DNA of 64,000 nucleotides from Pseudomonas batumici (GCF_000820515.1 NZ_JXDG01000003.1:62001-126000), one strand, 5' to 3'; counted from the stretch's first letter, positions 10,207 through 19,697 are shown. The notes: generated from the sequence alone by a model not told the origin. Numbers and translations are program-made.

Positions 10207-12066
10207 TCAGAAGCGCTTGATGTCCGCCTGGCCTTCCAACTGCTTGCGGTACGCCGCGAAGTCCTGCTGACCGGCACGGGACGCGAGGAAGCGACGATAG
10301 GACGCCTTCTCTTGTTCGCTTGGCGCGGCGCCTTCGCTCACACCTTTCAGGCTCACGAGCACCAGGCTACCATCGGCCAGGGTCACGGTGCTGAAGGTCG
10401 GCTTGTCCTTGGCCTCAGGCTTGGGCATGCGGAACAGCGCTTGCAGCACCGCCGGATCGACCCCTTCCTGACCACGGGTAACGGCTTCCTGGGTTTTCCA
10501 GGCCTGGCCGGCCGGCAGCGGCTTACCCGCACGCAGACTGGCGATCAGCTCGTCAGCCTTGACCTTGGCCGCCGCGGTGGCGTGCTCCTTGGTCAATTGC
10601 TTGCGAATCGCGGCATCCACGCTGGCCAGCAGCAGTTGCTCGGGCTTGTGGTGTTCCTTGACCCGCAACACTATCACGGTATCCGGATCCAGGTCGATGG
10701 CGGTGCTGTTGGCACCGTCATCCAGCACTTCCGAACTGAACGCCGCGGTCACCACGGCACGGTTCGCCGCCACACCCTCGCCGCCTTCACGACCGAACGG
10801 CGCGGAGGTCTGTACCTTCAGGTTCAGGTCCTGGGCCGGCTGAGCCAGATCGGAGGCTTCGAACGAGGCGTCTTCGAGCTGCTTGGTCGCCTCGACGAAA
10901 CGCTGTTCCACCTGCTGGGTTTTCAGCTCGCGGGTCAACTTGTCCTTCAGGCTGGCGAAGGTCGGCACCTGCGGTGCCTCGACGCCCAGCAGCTTGATCA
11001 GGTGATAACCGAACTCGCTGCGCACCGGTGTCGACACCTGGTCCTTGGTCAAGGCATACAGCGCCTTCTCGAAGGCCGGGTCATACACGCCTGGACCGGC
11101 GAAACCCAGGTCACCACCATGGGCGGCCGAACCCGGGTCCTGGGAGAACTCCTTCGCCAGGGCATCGAAATGCTCACCCTTGGCCAGGCGCTGCTGGATC
11201 TCTTCGATCTTCGCCTTGGCCTGGGCGTCGCTCACCTTGTCATTCACTTCGATCAGAATGTGCGCGGCCCGACGCTGCTCGGCGAGGTTCGCGGTTTCTT
11301 TCTTGTACAGTGCCTGCAGGTCTTCGTCCTTGACGCTGACCTGGTCGAAGAACGACGACTTCTTGAGCTCCAGGTAGTCGACGACCACCTGATCCGGCGT
11401 CATGAACTCCTTGGCGTGCTGGTCGTAGTGAGCCTTGACCTCGTCATCGGTCAGCTTGACCGCCGACAGGTCGATCGGGACGTTCAGCGAGGCGAAATCG
11501 CGGGTCTGCTTTTCCAGGCGGGCAAAGGCCAGCACCTGTGCATCGGTGACGAAACCACTGCCCGCCAAGCCGGCACGGACCTGGCCGATCAGCATTTCCT
11601 GGGCCAGCATCTGGCGGAATTGCAGGCGACCATAGCCCAACTGACGAATCACCTGGTCGAAACGATCGGAGCTGAACTTGCCGTCCACCTGGAATTCAGG
11701 GGTTTGCAGGATCACCTGGTCCAGAGCGCCCTCGGAGAAAGCGAACTTCGACTTCTCGGCCCCCTGAAGCAGCAGCTTGCGGTCGATCAGCCCCTTGAGG
11801 GCGGATTCGCGCAGCATTTTCTCATCCAGCAACGAGGCGTCGAAATCCTTGCCCAACTGTTGCATGAGCTGGCGACGTTGCATGTCGACCGCCTGGCTCA
11901 GCTCGGTCAGGGTGATCTCGTCACCGTTGACCTTGGCCGCGTCCTGGCTGGTGGAGGTGGCCCGGAAAATGGCATCGAAACCGGTCAGCGCCATCAATGC
12001 GACGACGACCCCGATGATGGTCTTGGCAATCCAGCCTTGTGAATTGTCCCTGATATTTTGCAGCAT
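10207..12066 (-). CDS. ppiD: Peptidyl-prolyl isomerase PpiD, membrane-anchored periplasmic chaperone
   Basis: A 619-residue inner-membrane-anchored foldase that helps newly exported outer-membrane proteins at the Sec translocon. The N-terminal anchor is visible (WIAKTIIGVVVALMALTGF at about residues 12-30), followed by a SurA-like N domain. A parvulin (PpiC-type) domain lies near residues 260-360, containing AAHILIEV, AKEFSQDPGSAAHGGDLGF and VRSEFGYHLIKLL. A second, degenerate C-terminal half follows. It lies downstream of hupB on the same strand, as in other gamma-proteobacteria, with a hupB terminator between them. Confidence 0.93.
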   Translation of the reverse strand: MLQNIRDNSQGWIAKTIIGVVVALMALTGFDAIFRATSTSQDAAKVNGDEITLTELSQAVDMQRRQLMQQLGKDFDASLLDEKMLRESALKGLIDRKLLLQGAEKSKFAFSEGALDQVILQTPEFQVDGKFSSDRFDQVIRQLGYGRLQFRQMLAQEMLIGQVRAGLAGSGFVTDAQVLAFARLEKQTRDFASLNVPIDLSAVKLTDDEVKAHYDQHAKEFMTPDQVVVDYLELKKSSFFDQVSVKDEDLQALYKKETANLAEQRRAAHILIEVNDKVSDAQAKAKIEEIQQRLAKGEHFDALAKEFSQDPGSAAHGGDLGFAGPGVYDPAFEKALYALTKDQVSTPVRSEFGYHLIKLLGVEAPQVPTFASLKDKLTRELKTQQVEQRFVEATKQLEDASFEASDLAQPAQDLNLKVQTSAPFGREGGEGVAANRAVVTAAFSSEVLDDGANSTAIDLDPDTVIVLRVKEHHKPEQLLLASVDAAIRKQLTKEHATAAAKVKADELIASLRAGKPLPAGQAWKTQEAVTRGQEGVDPAVLQALFRMPKPEAKDKPTFSTVTLADGSLVLVSLKGVSEGAAPSEQEKASYRRFLASRAGQQDFAAYRKQLEGQADIKRF

Positions 12067-12135
12067 GCTTCCCCCAGAAACGGTTGAACTTCAAGGTGGG
12101 CAACCGTGGAGCGTGGGTAGAGTCCGGATAGAAGA

Positions 12136-12159
12136 AAGGCGCATCCGAGGATGCGCCTT
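12136..12159 (-). terminator. Rho-independent terminator after hupB
   Basis: A 10 bp perfect stem (GGCGCATC core) with a CGAG/CTCG tetraloop, followed in the leftward direction by TTTCTTC. It lies in the 241 bp between the hupB stop and the ppiD start, and it implies that ppiD has its own promoter there. Confidence 0.7.
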
Positions 12160-12307
12160 CTCGTAACTGACGGAACGGATGAGGGCTCGAATACGCGTCC
12201 CTCGGCGTGTCAGGCCGGCCCCGAAAGGACCTTGGCCGACCGCTTCACCGCTCCGCGGCCAGATCAGGCATGAACCCGACCCGGATAGGCAAAGGCTTGA
12301 ACGAATG

Positions 12308-12580
12308 TCAGTTGACAGCTTCTTTCAGTGCTTTACCGGCTTTGAAACCTGGTTTTTTGGCTGCGGCGATTTCCAGCGTCTTACCGGTCTGAGGGTTACG
12401 ACCGATGCGAGCAGGACGGTCGGTCACGGAGAAAGTGCCGAAACCTACCAGTACAACGGAGTCGCCAGCCTTCAGAGCGCCAGTGACGGATTCGATGACT
12501 GCGTCCAGCGCACGGCCAGCAGCAGCTTTCGGGATATCAGCGGATGCAGCGATAGCATCAATCAGTTCCGACTTGTTCAC
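12308..12580 (-). CDS. hupB: DNA-binding protein HU, beta subunit
   Basis: A 90-residue nucleoid protein that bends and compacts DNA non-specifically. The frame is open upstream, but the protein must begin at the GTG at 12578-12580, which gives [20 protein letters not shown], the canonical HU N-terminus. An AGGGG ribosome-binding site sits about 8 bases upstream. The HU signature [20 protein letters not shown] and the C-terminal [15 protein letters not shown] are intact. A near-consensus promoter lies upstream, and the gene is flanked by lon and ppiD as in E. coli. Confidence 0.95.
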   Translation of the reverse strand: MNKSELIDAIAASADIPKAAAGRALDAVIESVTGALKAGDSVVLVGFGTFSVTDRPARIGRNPQTGKTLEIAAAKKPGFKAGKALKEAVN

Positions 12581-12673
12581 TCTAAGTCCCCTTATATCTA
12601 TTGAGTATATTTCTAAGTTTTTGGGTAAACGCAAAACCTGTGCTGAATGGCCTACAGACACTTAAGAGCCGCT

Positions 12674-12702
12674 TTATAACAAGGGCTCTAAAAAGCTGTC
12701 AA
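12674..12702 (-). promoter_or_regulatory. Sigma70-type promoter of hupB
   Basis: Reading leftward, a perfect -35 TTGACA (12697-12702) is separated by 17 bp from TTATAA (12674-12679; shifting by one gives TATAAA). This places the transcript start about 90 bases before the hupB GTG start. The assignment is from consensus matching only. Confidence 0.65.
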
Positions 12703-12728
12703 GGAAGCCATCCAGACTTGATCCGTAC

Positions 12729-15125
12729 TTAATGCGTGCTGATTCTTTCCTTGGAATCGGAGTCGCGCTTCTCATCTTTCGCGACGATCTCCGGAGCCAC
12801 ATCTGGCAAGGGCTCCGGCGCGTATTGCAGCGCAATTTGCAGGACCTCGTCAATCCATTTAACCGGTTTAATCTGCAGATCCTGCTTAATATTGTCAGGA
12901 ATTTCCTTCAGATCACGCACATTCTCTTCTGGAATGATCACCGTCTTGATCCCGCCACGATGTGCCGCCAGCAGTTTTTCCTTCAAACCGCCAATGGCCA
13001 GCACCTGACCGCGCAAGGTAATTTCACCGGTCATGGCCACATCGGCACGGACAGGAATGCCAGTCAAAGCCGACACCAGGGCCGTACACATTCCTACGCC
13101 GGCGCTAGGACCATCTTTCGGGGTCGCCCCTTCCGGCATATGGATATGGGTGTCGCGCTTCTCGTGGAAGTCCAGGGGGATGCCCAGGCTCTTGGCACGG
13201 CTGCGCACCACGGTCAGCGCGGCGGTAATCGACTCGACCATGACATCGCCCAGGGAACCGGTCTTGATCAACTGGCCCTTGCCCGGCACCACGGCGGCTT
13301 CGATGGTCAACAGCTCGCCACCGACCTGGGTCCAGGCCAGGCCCGTGACCTGACCGATCTGATCCTGCTGCTCGGCCAGGCCGTAGCGGAATTTGCGCAC
13401 CCCGAGGAAATGCTCCAGCAGGTCGGACGTGACCTTGACCGCGAAGCGTTTTTCCAGCGCGTGCTCTTTCACCGCCTTGCGGCAGACCTTGGCGATTTGC
13501 CGCTCCAGCCCACGCACACCGGCTTCACGGGTGTAGTAGCGGATGATGTCGCGAATCGCCTCGACCTCGAACTCCAGTTCGCCTTTCTTCAGGCCATTGG
13601 CCTGGATCTGCTTGGGCGACAGGTACTTGATGGCGATGTTGATCTTCTCGTCCTCGGTGTAACCCGGCAGGCGGATCACTTCCATCCGGTCCAGCAGCGC
13701 CGGCGGGATGTTCATCGAGTTGGAGGTGCAGAGGAACATGACATCGGACAGGTCGTAGTCAACTTCCAGGTAGTGGTCGTTGAAATTGTGGTTCTGTTCC
13801 GGGTCCAGCACCTCAAGCAACGCCGAGGCGGGATCGCCACGCATGTCGCTGCCCATCTTGTCGATCTCGTCGAGCAGGAACAGCGGGTTGCGTACCCCAA
13901 CCTTTGTCATCTTTTGTATCAATCTTCCTGGCATCGAACCGATGTAAGTCCGCCGATGGCCACGAATTTCCGCTTCGTCACGGACGCCACCGAGGGCCAT
14001 CCGTACGAATTTTCGGTTGGTCGCGTGAGCAATCGACTCAGCCAGGGAGGTTTTACCCACACCAGGAGGTCCGACCAAGCACAGAACAGGGCCGCGAATT
14101 TTCTTCACGCGCTTCTGCACGGCGAGGTATTCGAGGATCCGCTCCTTGACTTCCTCCAGACCATAGTGGTCCGCATCGAGAATGTCCTCGGCCCGTGCCA
14201 GGTCCAGGCGCACCTTGCTCTGGGCCTTCCACGGCACCTGTACCAGCCAGTCGAGGTAGGAACGCACCACGGTCGCCTCGGCGGACATCGGCGACATCTG
14301 CTTGAGCTTGTTCAACTCGGCCATGGCCTTGGCCAGGGCATCTTTCGGCAGGCCGGCGGCGTCGATGCGCTTTTTCAGCTCCTCGACTTCGTTATGGCCT
14401 TCGTCGCTGTCGCCCAATTCCTTCTGAATGGCTTTCATTTGCTCATTCAGGTAGTACTCGCGCTGGCTACGCTCCATCTGCTTCTTGACGCGGCCACGGA
14501 TGCGTTTCTCGACCTGCAGCAGGTCGATTTCAGCGTCGAGCAAGGCCAGCACGTGCTCGACACGGGCCGACAGATCGACGATTTCGAGAATTTCCTGCTT
14601 CTGCTCGATCTTCAGCGCCATATGGGCAGCCATGGTATCGACCAGGCGGCTCGGCTCGTCGATGCTGTTCAACGACGACAGCACTTCAGCCGGCACTTTC
14701 TTGCCCAGCTGCACGTATTGCTCGAACTGTGCCAGCAGGCTGCGGACAAAGACCTCGGACTCGCGGTCCGGGGCATCGACCTCTTCGATCAGTGCCACTT
14801 CGGCACGGCAGTAGCCGTCGACCTCGCTGAAACGCTCGACGGTGCCGCGCTGCTCGCCCTCGACCAGCACCTTGACGGTGCCGTCAGGCAATTTGAGCAA
14901 TTGCAATACAGTGGCGACTGTACCTACGCGATACAGCGCATCTTCGCCCGGGTCATCATCGGCAGGATTACGTTGGGCCAGCAGCAGAATCTGCTTGTCG
15001 CCCGTCATCGCGGCCTCGAGGGCTTCGATAGATTTCTCGCGCCCCACGAACAGCGGGATAACCATGTGCGGATACACCACGACATCACGCAATGGCAGGA
15101 GAGGCAATTCGATGGTCGTCTTCAT
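12729..15125 (-). CDS. lon: ATP-dependent protease La (Lon)
   Basis: A 798-residue AAA+ serine protease that degrades misfolded and regulatory proteins in the cytoplasm. It has the N-terminal substrate domain (MKTTIELPLLPLRDVVVYPH), a coiled middle, and Walker A GPPGVGKTS near residue 350. The Walker B (LFLLDEIDKMG) is followed by the protease domain with catalytic Ser in KDGPSAGVGM near residue 672 and Lys in GGLKEKLLAAHRGG near residue 715. ATG 15125 is chosen because it gives the family N-terminus and has a GAGG site 8 bases upstream. A heat-shock-like promoter precedes it. It lies between clpX and hupB, the conserved gamma-proteobacterial order. Confidence 0.97.
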   Translation of the reverse strand: MKTTIELPLLPLRDVVVYPHMVIPLFVGREKSIEALEAAMTGDKQILLLAQRNPADDDPGEDALYRVGTVATVLQLLKLPDGTVKVLVEGEQRGTVERFSEVDGYCRAEVALIEEVDAPDRESEVFVRSLLAQFEQYVQLGKKVPAEVLSSLNSIDEPSRLVDTMAAHMALKIEQKQEILEIVDLSARVEHVLALLDAEIDLLQVEKRIRGRVKKQMERSQREYYLNEQMKAIQKELGDSDEGHNEVEELKKRIDAAGLPKDALAKAMAELNKLKQMSPMSAEATVVRSYLDWLVQVPWKAQSKVRLDLARAEDILDADHYGLEEVKERILEYLAVQKRVKKIRGPVLCLVGPPGVGKTSLAESIAHATNRKFVRMALGGVRDEAEIRGHRRTYIGSMPGRLIQKMTKVGVRNPLFLLDEIDKMGSDMRGDPASALLEVLDPEQNHNFNDHYLEVDYDLSDVMFLCTSNSMNIPPALLDRMEVIRLPGYTEDEKINIAIKYLSPKQIQANGLKKGELEFEVEAIRDIIRYYTREAGVRGLERQIAKVCRKAVKEHALEKRFAVKVTSDLLEHFLGVRKFRYGLAEQQDQIGQVTGLAWTQVGGELLTIEAAVVPGKGQLIKTGSLGDVMVESITAALTVVRSRAKSLGIPLDFHEKRDTHIHMPEGATPKDGPSAGVGMCTALVSALTGIPVRADVAMTGEITLRGQVLAIGGLKEKLLAAHRGGIKTVIIPEENVRDLKEIPDNIKQDLQIKPVKWIDEVLQIALQYAPEPLPDVAPEIVAKDEKRDSDSKERISTH

Positions 15126-15181
15126 GATTTCGCCTCTACGGCGGCCATAAGGCCGGAAACAGATGGATAAGCTTGAAACCA

Positions 15182-15210
15182 AGATGGGGGCTTGTTCGAA
15201 AAAAAACAAG
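15182..15210 (-). promoter_or_regulatory. Probable sigma32 (RpoH) heat-shock promoter of lon
   Basis: Reading leftward, CTTGTT (15205-15210; consensus CTTGAA) is followed after 15 bp by CCCCATCT (15182-15189), a full match to the CCCCATNT -10 element of RpoH promoters. The start would fall roughly 50 bases before the lon ATG. The lon gene is RpoH-controlled in E. coli, which agrees. Confidence 0.6.
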
Positions 15211-15213
15211 CGC

Positions 15214-15241
15214 CAAAAGAAAAGGGGCCCGAAGGCCCCTT
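15214..15241 (-). terminator. Rho-independent terminator after clpX
   Basis: Leftward reading shows GGGGCC-TTCG-GGCCCC followed by TTTTCTTTT: a GC stem closed by a UUCG-type tetraloop and a U-rich tail, 22 bases after the clpX stop. It separates clpX from lon. A second small hairpin (CTTGTT / AACAAG, 15191-15210) overlaps the lon promoter. Confidence 0.85.
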
Positions 15242-15263
15242 GTCAGGTCACAGTCTGTCGCCC

Positions 15264-16547
15264 TCAGGCGTCAGGCGCGGCCTTGGCCGGCGGCTCGCTG
15301 TTCTCGTAGATGTACAGCGGCTGGGATTTACCCTCGATCACGCTTTCATCGATCACCACTTTGCTCACTTCGGACTGCGAAGGGATTTCATACATGGTGT
15401 CGAGCAGGATGCCTTCCAGGATCGAACGAAGGCCGCGAGCACCGGTTTTACGCTCCAGGGCACGCTTGGCGACGGATTTCAGTGCGTCGGCACGGAATTC
15501 CAGGTCGACCCCTTCCATTTCGAACAGCTTGGCGTACTGCTTGGTCAAGGCATTCTTCGGCTCGGTGAGAATCTGCATCAATGCAGCCTCATCCAGCTCG
15601 TCCAGCGTGGCCAGAACCGGCAGGCGGCCGACGAATTCCGGGATCAGACCGAACTTGACCAGATCGTCAGGTTCGACTTCACGCAGGGACTCACCCACCT
15701 TCTTGCCTTCTTCCTTGCTGCGGACTTCGGCGCTGAAGCCGATGCCGCCACGGGTGGAACGGTTCTGGATAACCTTTTCCAGACCGGAGAACGCACCACC
15801 ACAGATAAACAGGATGTTGCGCGTGTCCACCTGCAGGAATTCCTGCTGCGGGTGCTTGCGACCGCCCTGGGGCGGAACGGAGGCCACCGTGCCTTCGATC
15901 AACTTCAGCAAGGCCTGCTGCACGCCTTCACCGGAAACGTCCCGGGTAATCGACGGGTTATCGGACTTGCGGGAAATCTTGTCGATTTCGTCGATGTAGA
16001 CAATGCCCATCTGGGCCTTTTCCACATCGTAGTCGCACTTCTGCAACAGTTTCTGAATAATGTTTTCCACGTCCTCGCCCACATAACCCGCCTCGGTGAG
16101 GGTGGTTGCATCGGCGATGGTGAACGGCACATTCAGCAGACGCGCCAGGGTTTCGGCCAGCAGGGTCTTGCCCGAGCCGGTCGGGCCGATCAGCAGGATG
16201 TTGCTTTTGCCGAGCTCGACGTCATCATTTTTCTTGTCACGCTGGTTCAGACGCTTGTAGTGGTTGTAGACCGCTACCGCCAGAACCTTTTTTGCACGCT
16301 CCTGACCAATCACGTACTGATCAAGGATGCCGCTGATTTCTTTAGGCGAAGGCAATTTATGCGCGCTGCTTTCGGCCTGTGCCTCCTGCACCTCCTCGCG
16401 GATGATGTCATTGCACAGGTCGACGCACTCGTCGCAGATAAAGACCGAGGGGCCGGCAATCAATTTGCGTACTTCATGCTGGCTTTTGCCACAGAAGGAG
16501 CAATAAAGCAGCTTGCCGTTGTCCTCGCCGTTGCGGGTGTCAGTCAT
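15264..16547 (-). CDS. clpX: ATP-dependent Clp protease ATP-binding subunit ClpX
   Basis: A 427-residue AAA+ unfoldase that feeds tagged substrates to ClpP. The N-terminal C4 zinc-binding domain (CSFCGKSQ...CDECVDLC) is at about residues 15-40. Walker [16 protein letters not shown] is near residue 120, Walker B is [11 protein letters not shown], and the ClpP-docking IGF-type loop region ([10 protein letters not shown]) is near residue 265. ATG 16547 gives [16 protein letters not shown], the Pseudomonas N-terminus. It lies downstream of clpP, with 107 bp between them. Confidence 0.97.
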   Translation of the reverse strand: MTDTRNGEDNGKLLYCSFCGKSQHEVRKLIAGPSVFICDECVDLCNDIIREEVQEAQAESSAHKLPSPKEISGILDQYVIGQERAKKVLAVAVYNHYKRLNQRDKKNDDVELGKSNILLIGPTGSGKTLLAETLARLLNVPFTIADATTLTEAGYVGEDVENIIQKLLQKCDYDVEKAQMGIVYIDEIDKISRKSDNPSITRDVSGEGVQQALLKLIEGTVASVPPQGGRKHPQQEFLQVDTRNILFICGGAFSGLEKVIQNRSTRGGIGFSAEVRSKEEGKKVGESLREVEPDDLVKFGLIPEFVGRLPVLATLDELDEAALMQILTEPKNALTKQYAKLFEMEGVDLEFRADALKSVAKRALERKTGARGLRSILEGILLDTMYEIPSQSEVSKVVIDESVIEGKSQPLYIYENSEPPAKAAPDA

Positions 16548-16654
16548 TCGATCGATCCAAATCCGATAGGCTTGCAACACAAGATGAAGGCTATTGCGGG
16601 CTTTTTCAAGTCCACAGGTGGTCAGTCGTGACCGACCACCTACATTTGGGCTGC

Positions 16655-17296
16655 TTAGGCGGGCATTTGACGCTTTTCACGCACGGAGTCGATCAGGCCG
16701 TATTCGACCGCACGCTGGGCGCTCATGAAGTTGTCGCGGTTGGTATCGCGCTCGATGGTTTCCATGGTCTGCCCGGTGTGGTAGGCCAGCAGCGAGTTCA
16801 GACGCTCGCGAATGAACAGGATTTCCTTGGCGTGGATCTCGATATCCGAGGCCTGGCCCTGGAAACCGCCCAGCGGCTGGTGAATCATCATGCGCGAATT
16901 CGGCAGGCAGTGACGCTTGCCCGCGGCGCCGCCGGCCAGCAGGAAAGCCCCCATGCTGCAGGCCTGGCCGATGCACAGCGTGGAAACATCGGGCTTGATG
17001 AACTGCATGGTGTCGTAGATCGACATACCGGCGGTCACCGAACCACCTGGCGAGTTGATGTAGAGATGGATGTCCTTGTCCGGGTTTTCCGCTTCAAGGA
17101 AGAGCAGTTGCGCCACGACCAGGTTGGCCATGTAGTCCTCTACCGGGCCGACCAGGAAAATCACTCGCTCCTTGAGCAGGCGCGAGTAGATGTCATAGGC
17201 ACGTTCGCCGCGGGCGGACTGCTCGATAACCATCGGGACCAGGCCGCCTGCGGCCTGGATGTCAGAGCTCTGCTGAATATAAGAATTGCGGGACAT
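16655..17296 (-). CDS. clpP: ATP-dependent Clp protease proteolytic subunit ClpP
   Basis: A 213-residue serine peptidase forming the double-heptamer chamber used by ClpX and ClpA. The catalytic triad is visible: S114 in [12 protein letters not shown]139 in MMIHQPLGG and D188 in ERDTNRDNF. The oligomerisation and substrate segments ([17 protein letters not shown]) are intact. It lies between tig and clpX on the same strand, the usual tig-clpP-clpX order. The spacer from tig holds a long hairpin that may adjust their relative expression. Confidence 0.97.
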   Translation of the reverse strand: MSRNSYIQQSSDIQAAGGLVPMVIEQSARGERAYDIYSRLLKERVIFLVGPVEDYMANLVVAQLLFLEAENPDKDIHLYINSPGGSVTAGMSIYDTMQFIKPDVSTLCIGQACSMGAFLLAGGAAGKRHCLPNSRMMIHQPLGGFQGQASDIEIHAKEILFIRERLNSLLAYHTGQTMETIERDTNRDNFMSAQRAVEYGLIDSVREKRQMPA

Positions 17297-17335
17297 GTCC
17301 TGCAGTCACTCCCAAATAGTCATGTCTTGAATACG

Positions 17336-17362
17336 CATAAGCCAGCGCGAGGCTGGCTTATG
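17336..17362. other. Perfect 11 bp hairpin between tig and clpP
   Basis: CATAAGCCAGC and its exact inverse complement, separated by 5 bases, lie 28 bases after the tig stop and before clpP. There is no T-run on the clpP side, so it is not a standard terminator. It may stabilise the tig mRNA end or mark an RNA processing site. Confidence 0.6.
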
Positions 17363-17389
17363 GTGTGTATTTTCCAACGAGTCAGAAAA

Positions 17390-18700
17390 TCAGTCGGCTT
17401 GTGGAGCTTCCACCGGCTTGACTGCTTCTTCGTAGGAGACCGATTTATCGGTCACATTCGCCTTCTGCAGAACAGTATCCACAACTTGTTCTTCCAGCAC
17501 AACCGAACGGACTTCGTTCAGTTGCTGGTCGTTCTTGTAGTACCACGACACAACCTGTTCTGGTTCCTGGTAGGCCGAAGCCATTTCCTGGATCAGCTCA
17601 CGCACGCGGGTTTCGTCAGGCTTGAGGTCGAACTGCTTGACCACTTCAGCAACGATCAGGCCCAGCACGACGCGGCGCTTGGCTTGCTCTTCGAACAGCT
17701 CGGCCGGCAGTTGATCAGGCTTGATGTTACCGCCGAACTGCTGAACGGCCTGCACACGCAGACGGTTCACTTCGTTTTCCAGCAGGGCTTTCGGCACTTC
17801 GATCGGGTTGGCGGCCAGCAGACCGTCCATTACCTGGTTCTTGACCTTGGACTTGATGGCCTGACGCAGCTCACGCTCCATGTTCTTGCGAACTTCGGCG
17901 CGGAAACCGTCCAGACCGCTTTCCTTGATACCGAACTGGGCGAAGAAGGCCTCGTTCAGCTCAGGCAGGGTCGGTGCCGACACGGTGTTCACGGTGACGG
18001 TGAACTCGGCGACTTTGCCGGCCAGGTCCAGGTTCTGGTAGTCAGCAGGGAAAGTCAGGTTCAGAACGCGTTCTTCACCGGCTTTGGCGCCTACCAGGCC
18101 ATCTTCAAAGCCAGGGATCATGCGCTTGGAGCCCAGCACCAGCTGGGTGCCCTTGGCGGAACCGCCAGCGAAGACTTCACCGTCAACCTTGCCGACGAAA
18201 TCGATATTCAGCTGGTCTTCGTTCTGGGCAGCGCGATCGGCCACTTCGAAACGGGTGTTCTGCTTGCGCAGGATTTCCAGCATGTTGTCCAAGTCGGCGT
18301 CCGCCACGTCGGCGCTCAGACGCTCGACAGCGATGGAGTCGAAACCGGCAACGGTGAACTCAGGGAACACTTCGAAAGTAGCGACGTATTCCAGGTCCTT
18401 GCCCTTCTCCAGCACTTTCGGCTCGACAGAAGGCTGGCCAGCCGGGTTCAGCTTCTGCTCAACCACGGCTTCATAGAAGGAGGCCTGGATCACATCGCCC
18501 ACGGCTTCCTGACGGGCATCCGCCTCGTAACGCTGGCGGATCACGCTCATTGGCACCTTGCCAGGACGGAAGCCTGCAATCTTGGCCTTTTGGGCAGTCT
18601 GCTGCAGACGCTTGTTGACCTGGGTCTCGATGCGCTCAGCTGGCACGGTGATGCTCATGCGGCGCTCAAGAGCCGATGTATTTTCAACAGAAACTTGCAT
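17390..18700 (-). CDS. tig: Trigger factor
   Basis: A 436-residue ribosome-associated chaperone that meets nascent chains at the exit tunnel. The N-terminal ribosome-binding domain carries [19 protein letters not shown] (the FRxGK-type signature, about residues 44-62). The FKBP-type isomerase domain lies at about residues 150-245 ([18 protein letters not shown]...), followed by the helical C-terminal substrate arms. ATG 18700 ([14 protein letters not shown]) is the family start; the frame is open further upstream. Transcription is leftward towards clpP and clpX. Confidence 0.96.
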   Translation of the reverse strand: MQVSVENTSALERRMSITVPAERIETQVNKRLQQTAQKAKIAGFRPGKVPMSVIRQRYEADARQEAVGDVIQASFYEAVVEQKLNPAGQPSVEPKVLEKGKDLEYVATFEVFPEFTVAGFDSIAVERLSADVADADLDNMLEILRKQNTRFEVADRAAQNEDQLNIDFVGKVDGEVFAGGSAKGTQLVLGSKRMIPGFEDGLVGAKAGEERVLNLTFPADYQNLDLAGKVAEFTVTVNTVSAPTLPELNEAFFAQFGIKESGLDGFRAEVRKNMERELRQAIKSKVKNQVMDGLLAANPIEVPKALLENEVNRLRVQAVQQFGGNIKPDQLPAELFEEQAKRRVVLGLIVAEVVKQFDLKPDETRVRELIQEMASAYQEPEQVVSWYYKNDQQLNEVRSVVLEEQVVDTVLQKANVTDKSVSYEEAVKPVEAPQAD

Positions 18701-19020
18701 GGATATTCCTCGTTGCACAGACATTAGCCGGCCGTTTCCGACCTCAGAAGCAAGGGCAAGCATTCTAGTGGGTCGGACTCAAGAAGTCACCCTACTGAAA
18801 ACGGCTAAAAACAGCAGGCAATGATTGGTCATGGACCGCCCTTGAGCAAGGTGCCCGGGACAGACGGTCACCCCACCGCCTTTCTACTCTGTTATTTCCC
18901 GGCCTCCTGATTTCATCCATCCTCCTAAAGGGCCTGAAGGCCGACACGTTCAGCACCAGAAACTTCTCTGCAAGGCGTATCACACGAATATTCCCCGCAC
19001 TCGGATGGTGAAATGCGCGC
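18701..19020. other. Intergenic region upstream of tig
   Basis: About 320 bases without a supported gene, between the tig start and the terminator of the tRNA cluster. It must contain the tig promoter, but no hexamer pair is convincing enough to call. The T-rich tail of the tRNA terminator ends it on the right. Confidence 0.6.
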
Positions 19021-19052
19021 AAAAAAAAAGCGCCAGACGACAAGTCTGGCGC
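19021..19052 (-). terminator. Terminator of the tRNA cluster
   Basis: A 9 bp perfect stem (GCGCCAGAC / GTCTGGCGC) with a 5-base loop, followed leftward by a long T-run. It lies immediately after the last tRNA-His. A related hairpin occurs at 19327-19353 after the other tRNA-His copy. Confidence 0.9.
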
Positions 19053-19063
19053 TTTTTCTAATA

Positions 19064-19139
19064 TGGGGTGGACGATGGGGATCGAACCCACGACAACAGG
19101 AGTCACAATCCTGTGCTCTACCAACTGAGCTACGCCCAC
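19064..19139 (-). tRNA. tRNA-His (GTG), copy 2
   Basis: A 76-base cloverleaf read leftward with encoded CCA. The acceptor is GTGGGCG and the anticodon stem CAGGA/TCCTG encloses loop TTGTGAC (anticodon GTG). The TPsiC arm has GTTCGATCC. The base before position 1 is G (19140), opposite C73, as required for the histidine-specific G-1. The sequence is identical to the copy at 19366-19441. Confidence 0.97.
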
Positions 19140-19223
19140 CATATTGCCTATTCAAAAAGACCGATCAGATCGACCTCTTTGTTCAGCCTCACCAACGCCA
19201 ACCGGCCCTGATGAAACTTTATT

Positions 19224-19308
19224 TGGTGCGGATGAAGAGACTCGAACTCTTACGCCTCGCGGCGCTGGAACCTAAATCCAGTGTGTCTACCAATTCCACC
19301 ACATCCGC
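19224..19308 (-). tRNA. tRNA-Leu (TAG)
   Basis: An 85-base class II tRNA read leftward: acceptor GCGGATG, anticodon stem CTGGA/TCCAG with loop TTTAGGT (anticodon TAG), a long variable arm, and encoded CCA. It lies between the two tRNA-His copies. Confidence 0.96.
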
Positions 19309-19326
19309 TCATCAAGCTCTTTAAAG

Positions 19327-19353
19327 CAAAAACGCCAGACCGTTGATCTGGCG
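19327..19353 (-). terminator. Internal terminator-like hairpin between tRNA-His copy 1 and tRNA-Leu
   Basis: A 7 bp stem CGCCAGA / TCTGGCG with a 7-base loop, followed leftward by TTTTTG. It resembles the final terminator of the cluster and sits at the same distance from its tRNA-His, suggesting a duplicated tRNA-plus-terminator unit. It may partly terminate before tRNA-Leu. Confidence 0.65.
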
Positions 19354-19365
19354 CTTTTCGAAATA

Positions 19366-19441
19366 TGGGGTGGACGATGGGGATCGAACCCACGACAACA
19401 GGAGTCACAATCCTGTGCTCTACCAACTGAGCTACGCCCAC
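19366..19441 (-). tRNA. tRNA-His (GTG), copy 1
   Basis: 76 bases, identical to the copy at 19064-19139, with anticodon GTG and encoded CCA. Flanking bases on both sides (CCATATTGC on the 5' side, a CGCCAGA hairpin on the 3' side) are shared with the other copy. Confidence 0.97.
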
Positions 19442-19473
19442 CATATTGCGTTACTTGTGCCAAAGCTGCCTAT

Positions 19474-19550
19474 TGGCGCACCCGGCAGGACTCGAACCTG
19501 CGACCATCCGCTTAGAAGGCGGATGCTCTATCCAGCTGAGCTACGGGCGC
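19474..19550 (-). tRNA. tRNA-Arg (TCT)
   Basis: 77 bases read leftward: acceptor GCGCCCG, anticodon stem TCCGC/GCGGA with loop CTTCTAA (anticodon TCT), TPsiC arm GTTCGAGTCC, encoded CCA. It is the first gene of the leftward cluster Arg-His-Leu-His. Confidence 0.97.
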
Positions 19551-19670
19551 CTTATTAATCTGTACTCGGTGACGACTACAAACCAAGTGCTTCAATCTTG
19601 CTGAGCCAGACATCAACTCTGCTCGACCTTCTCAACCAGTGCTAGGCTATGCCCGACAAGCGCGACAGAT

Positions 19671-19697
19671 GTTATAGACGAGTCAAAAGGTCGTCAA
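19671..19697 (-). promoter_or_regulatory. Probable promoter of the tRNA cluster
   Basis: Leftward TTGACG (19692-19697) and TATAAC (19671-19676) are separated by 15 bp, followed by a discriminator containing GTCGCGC, about 120 bases before tRNA-Arg. The short spacer weakens the call. Confidence 0.45.
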
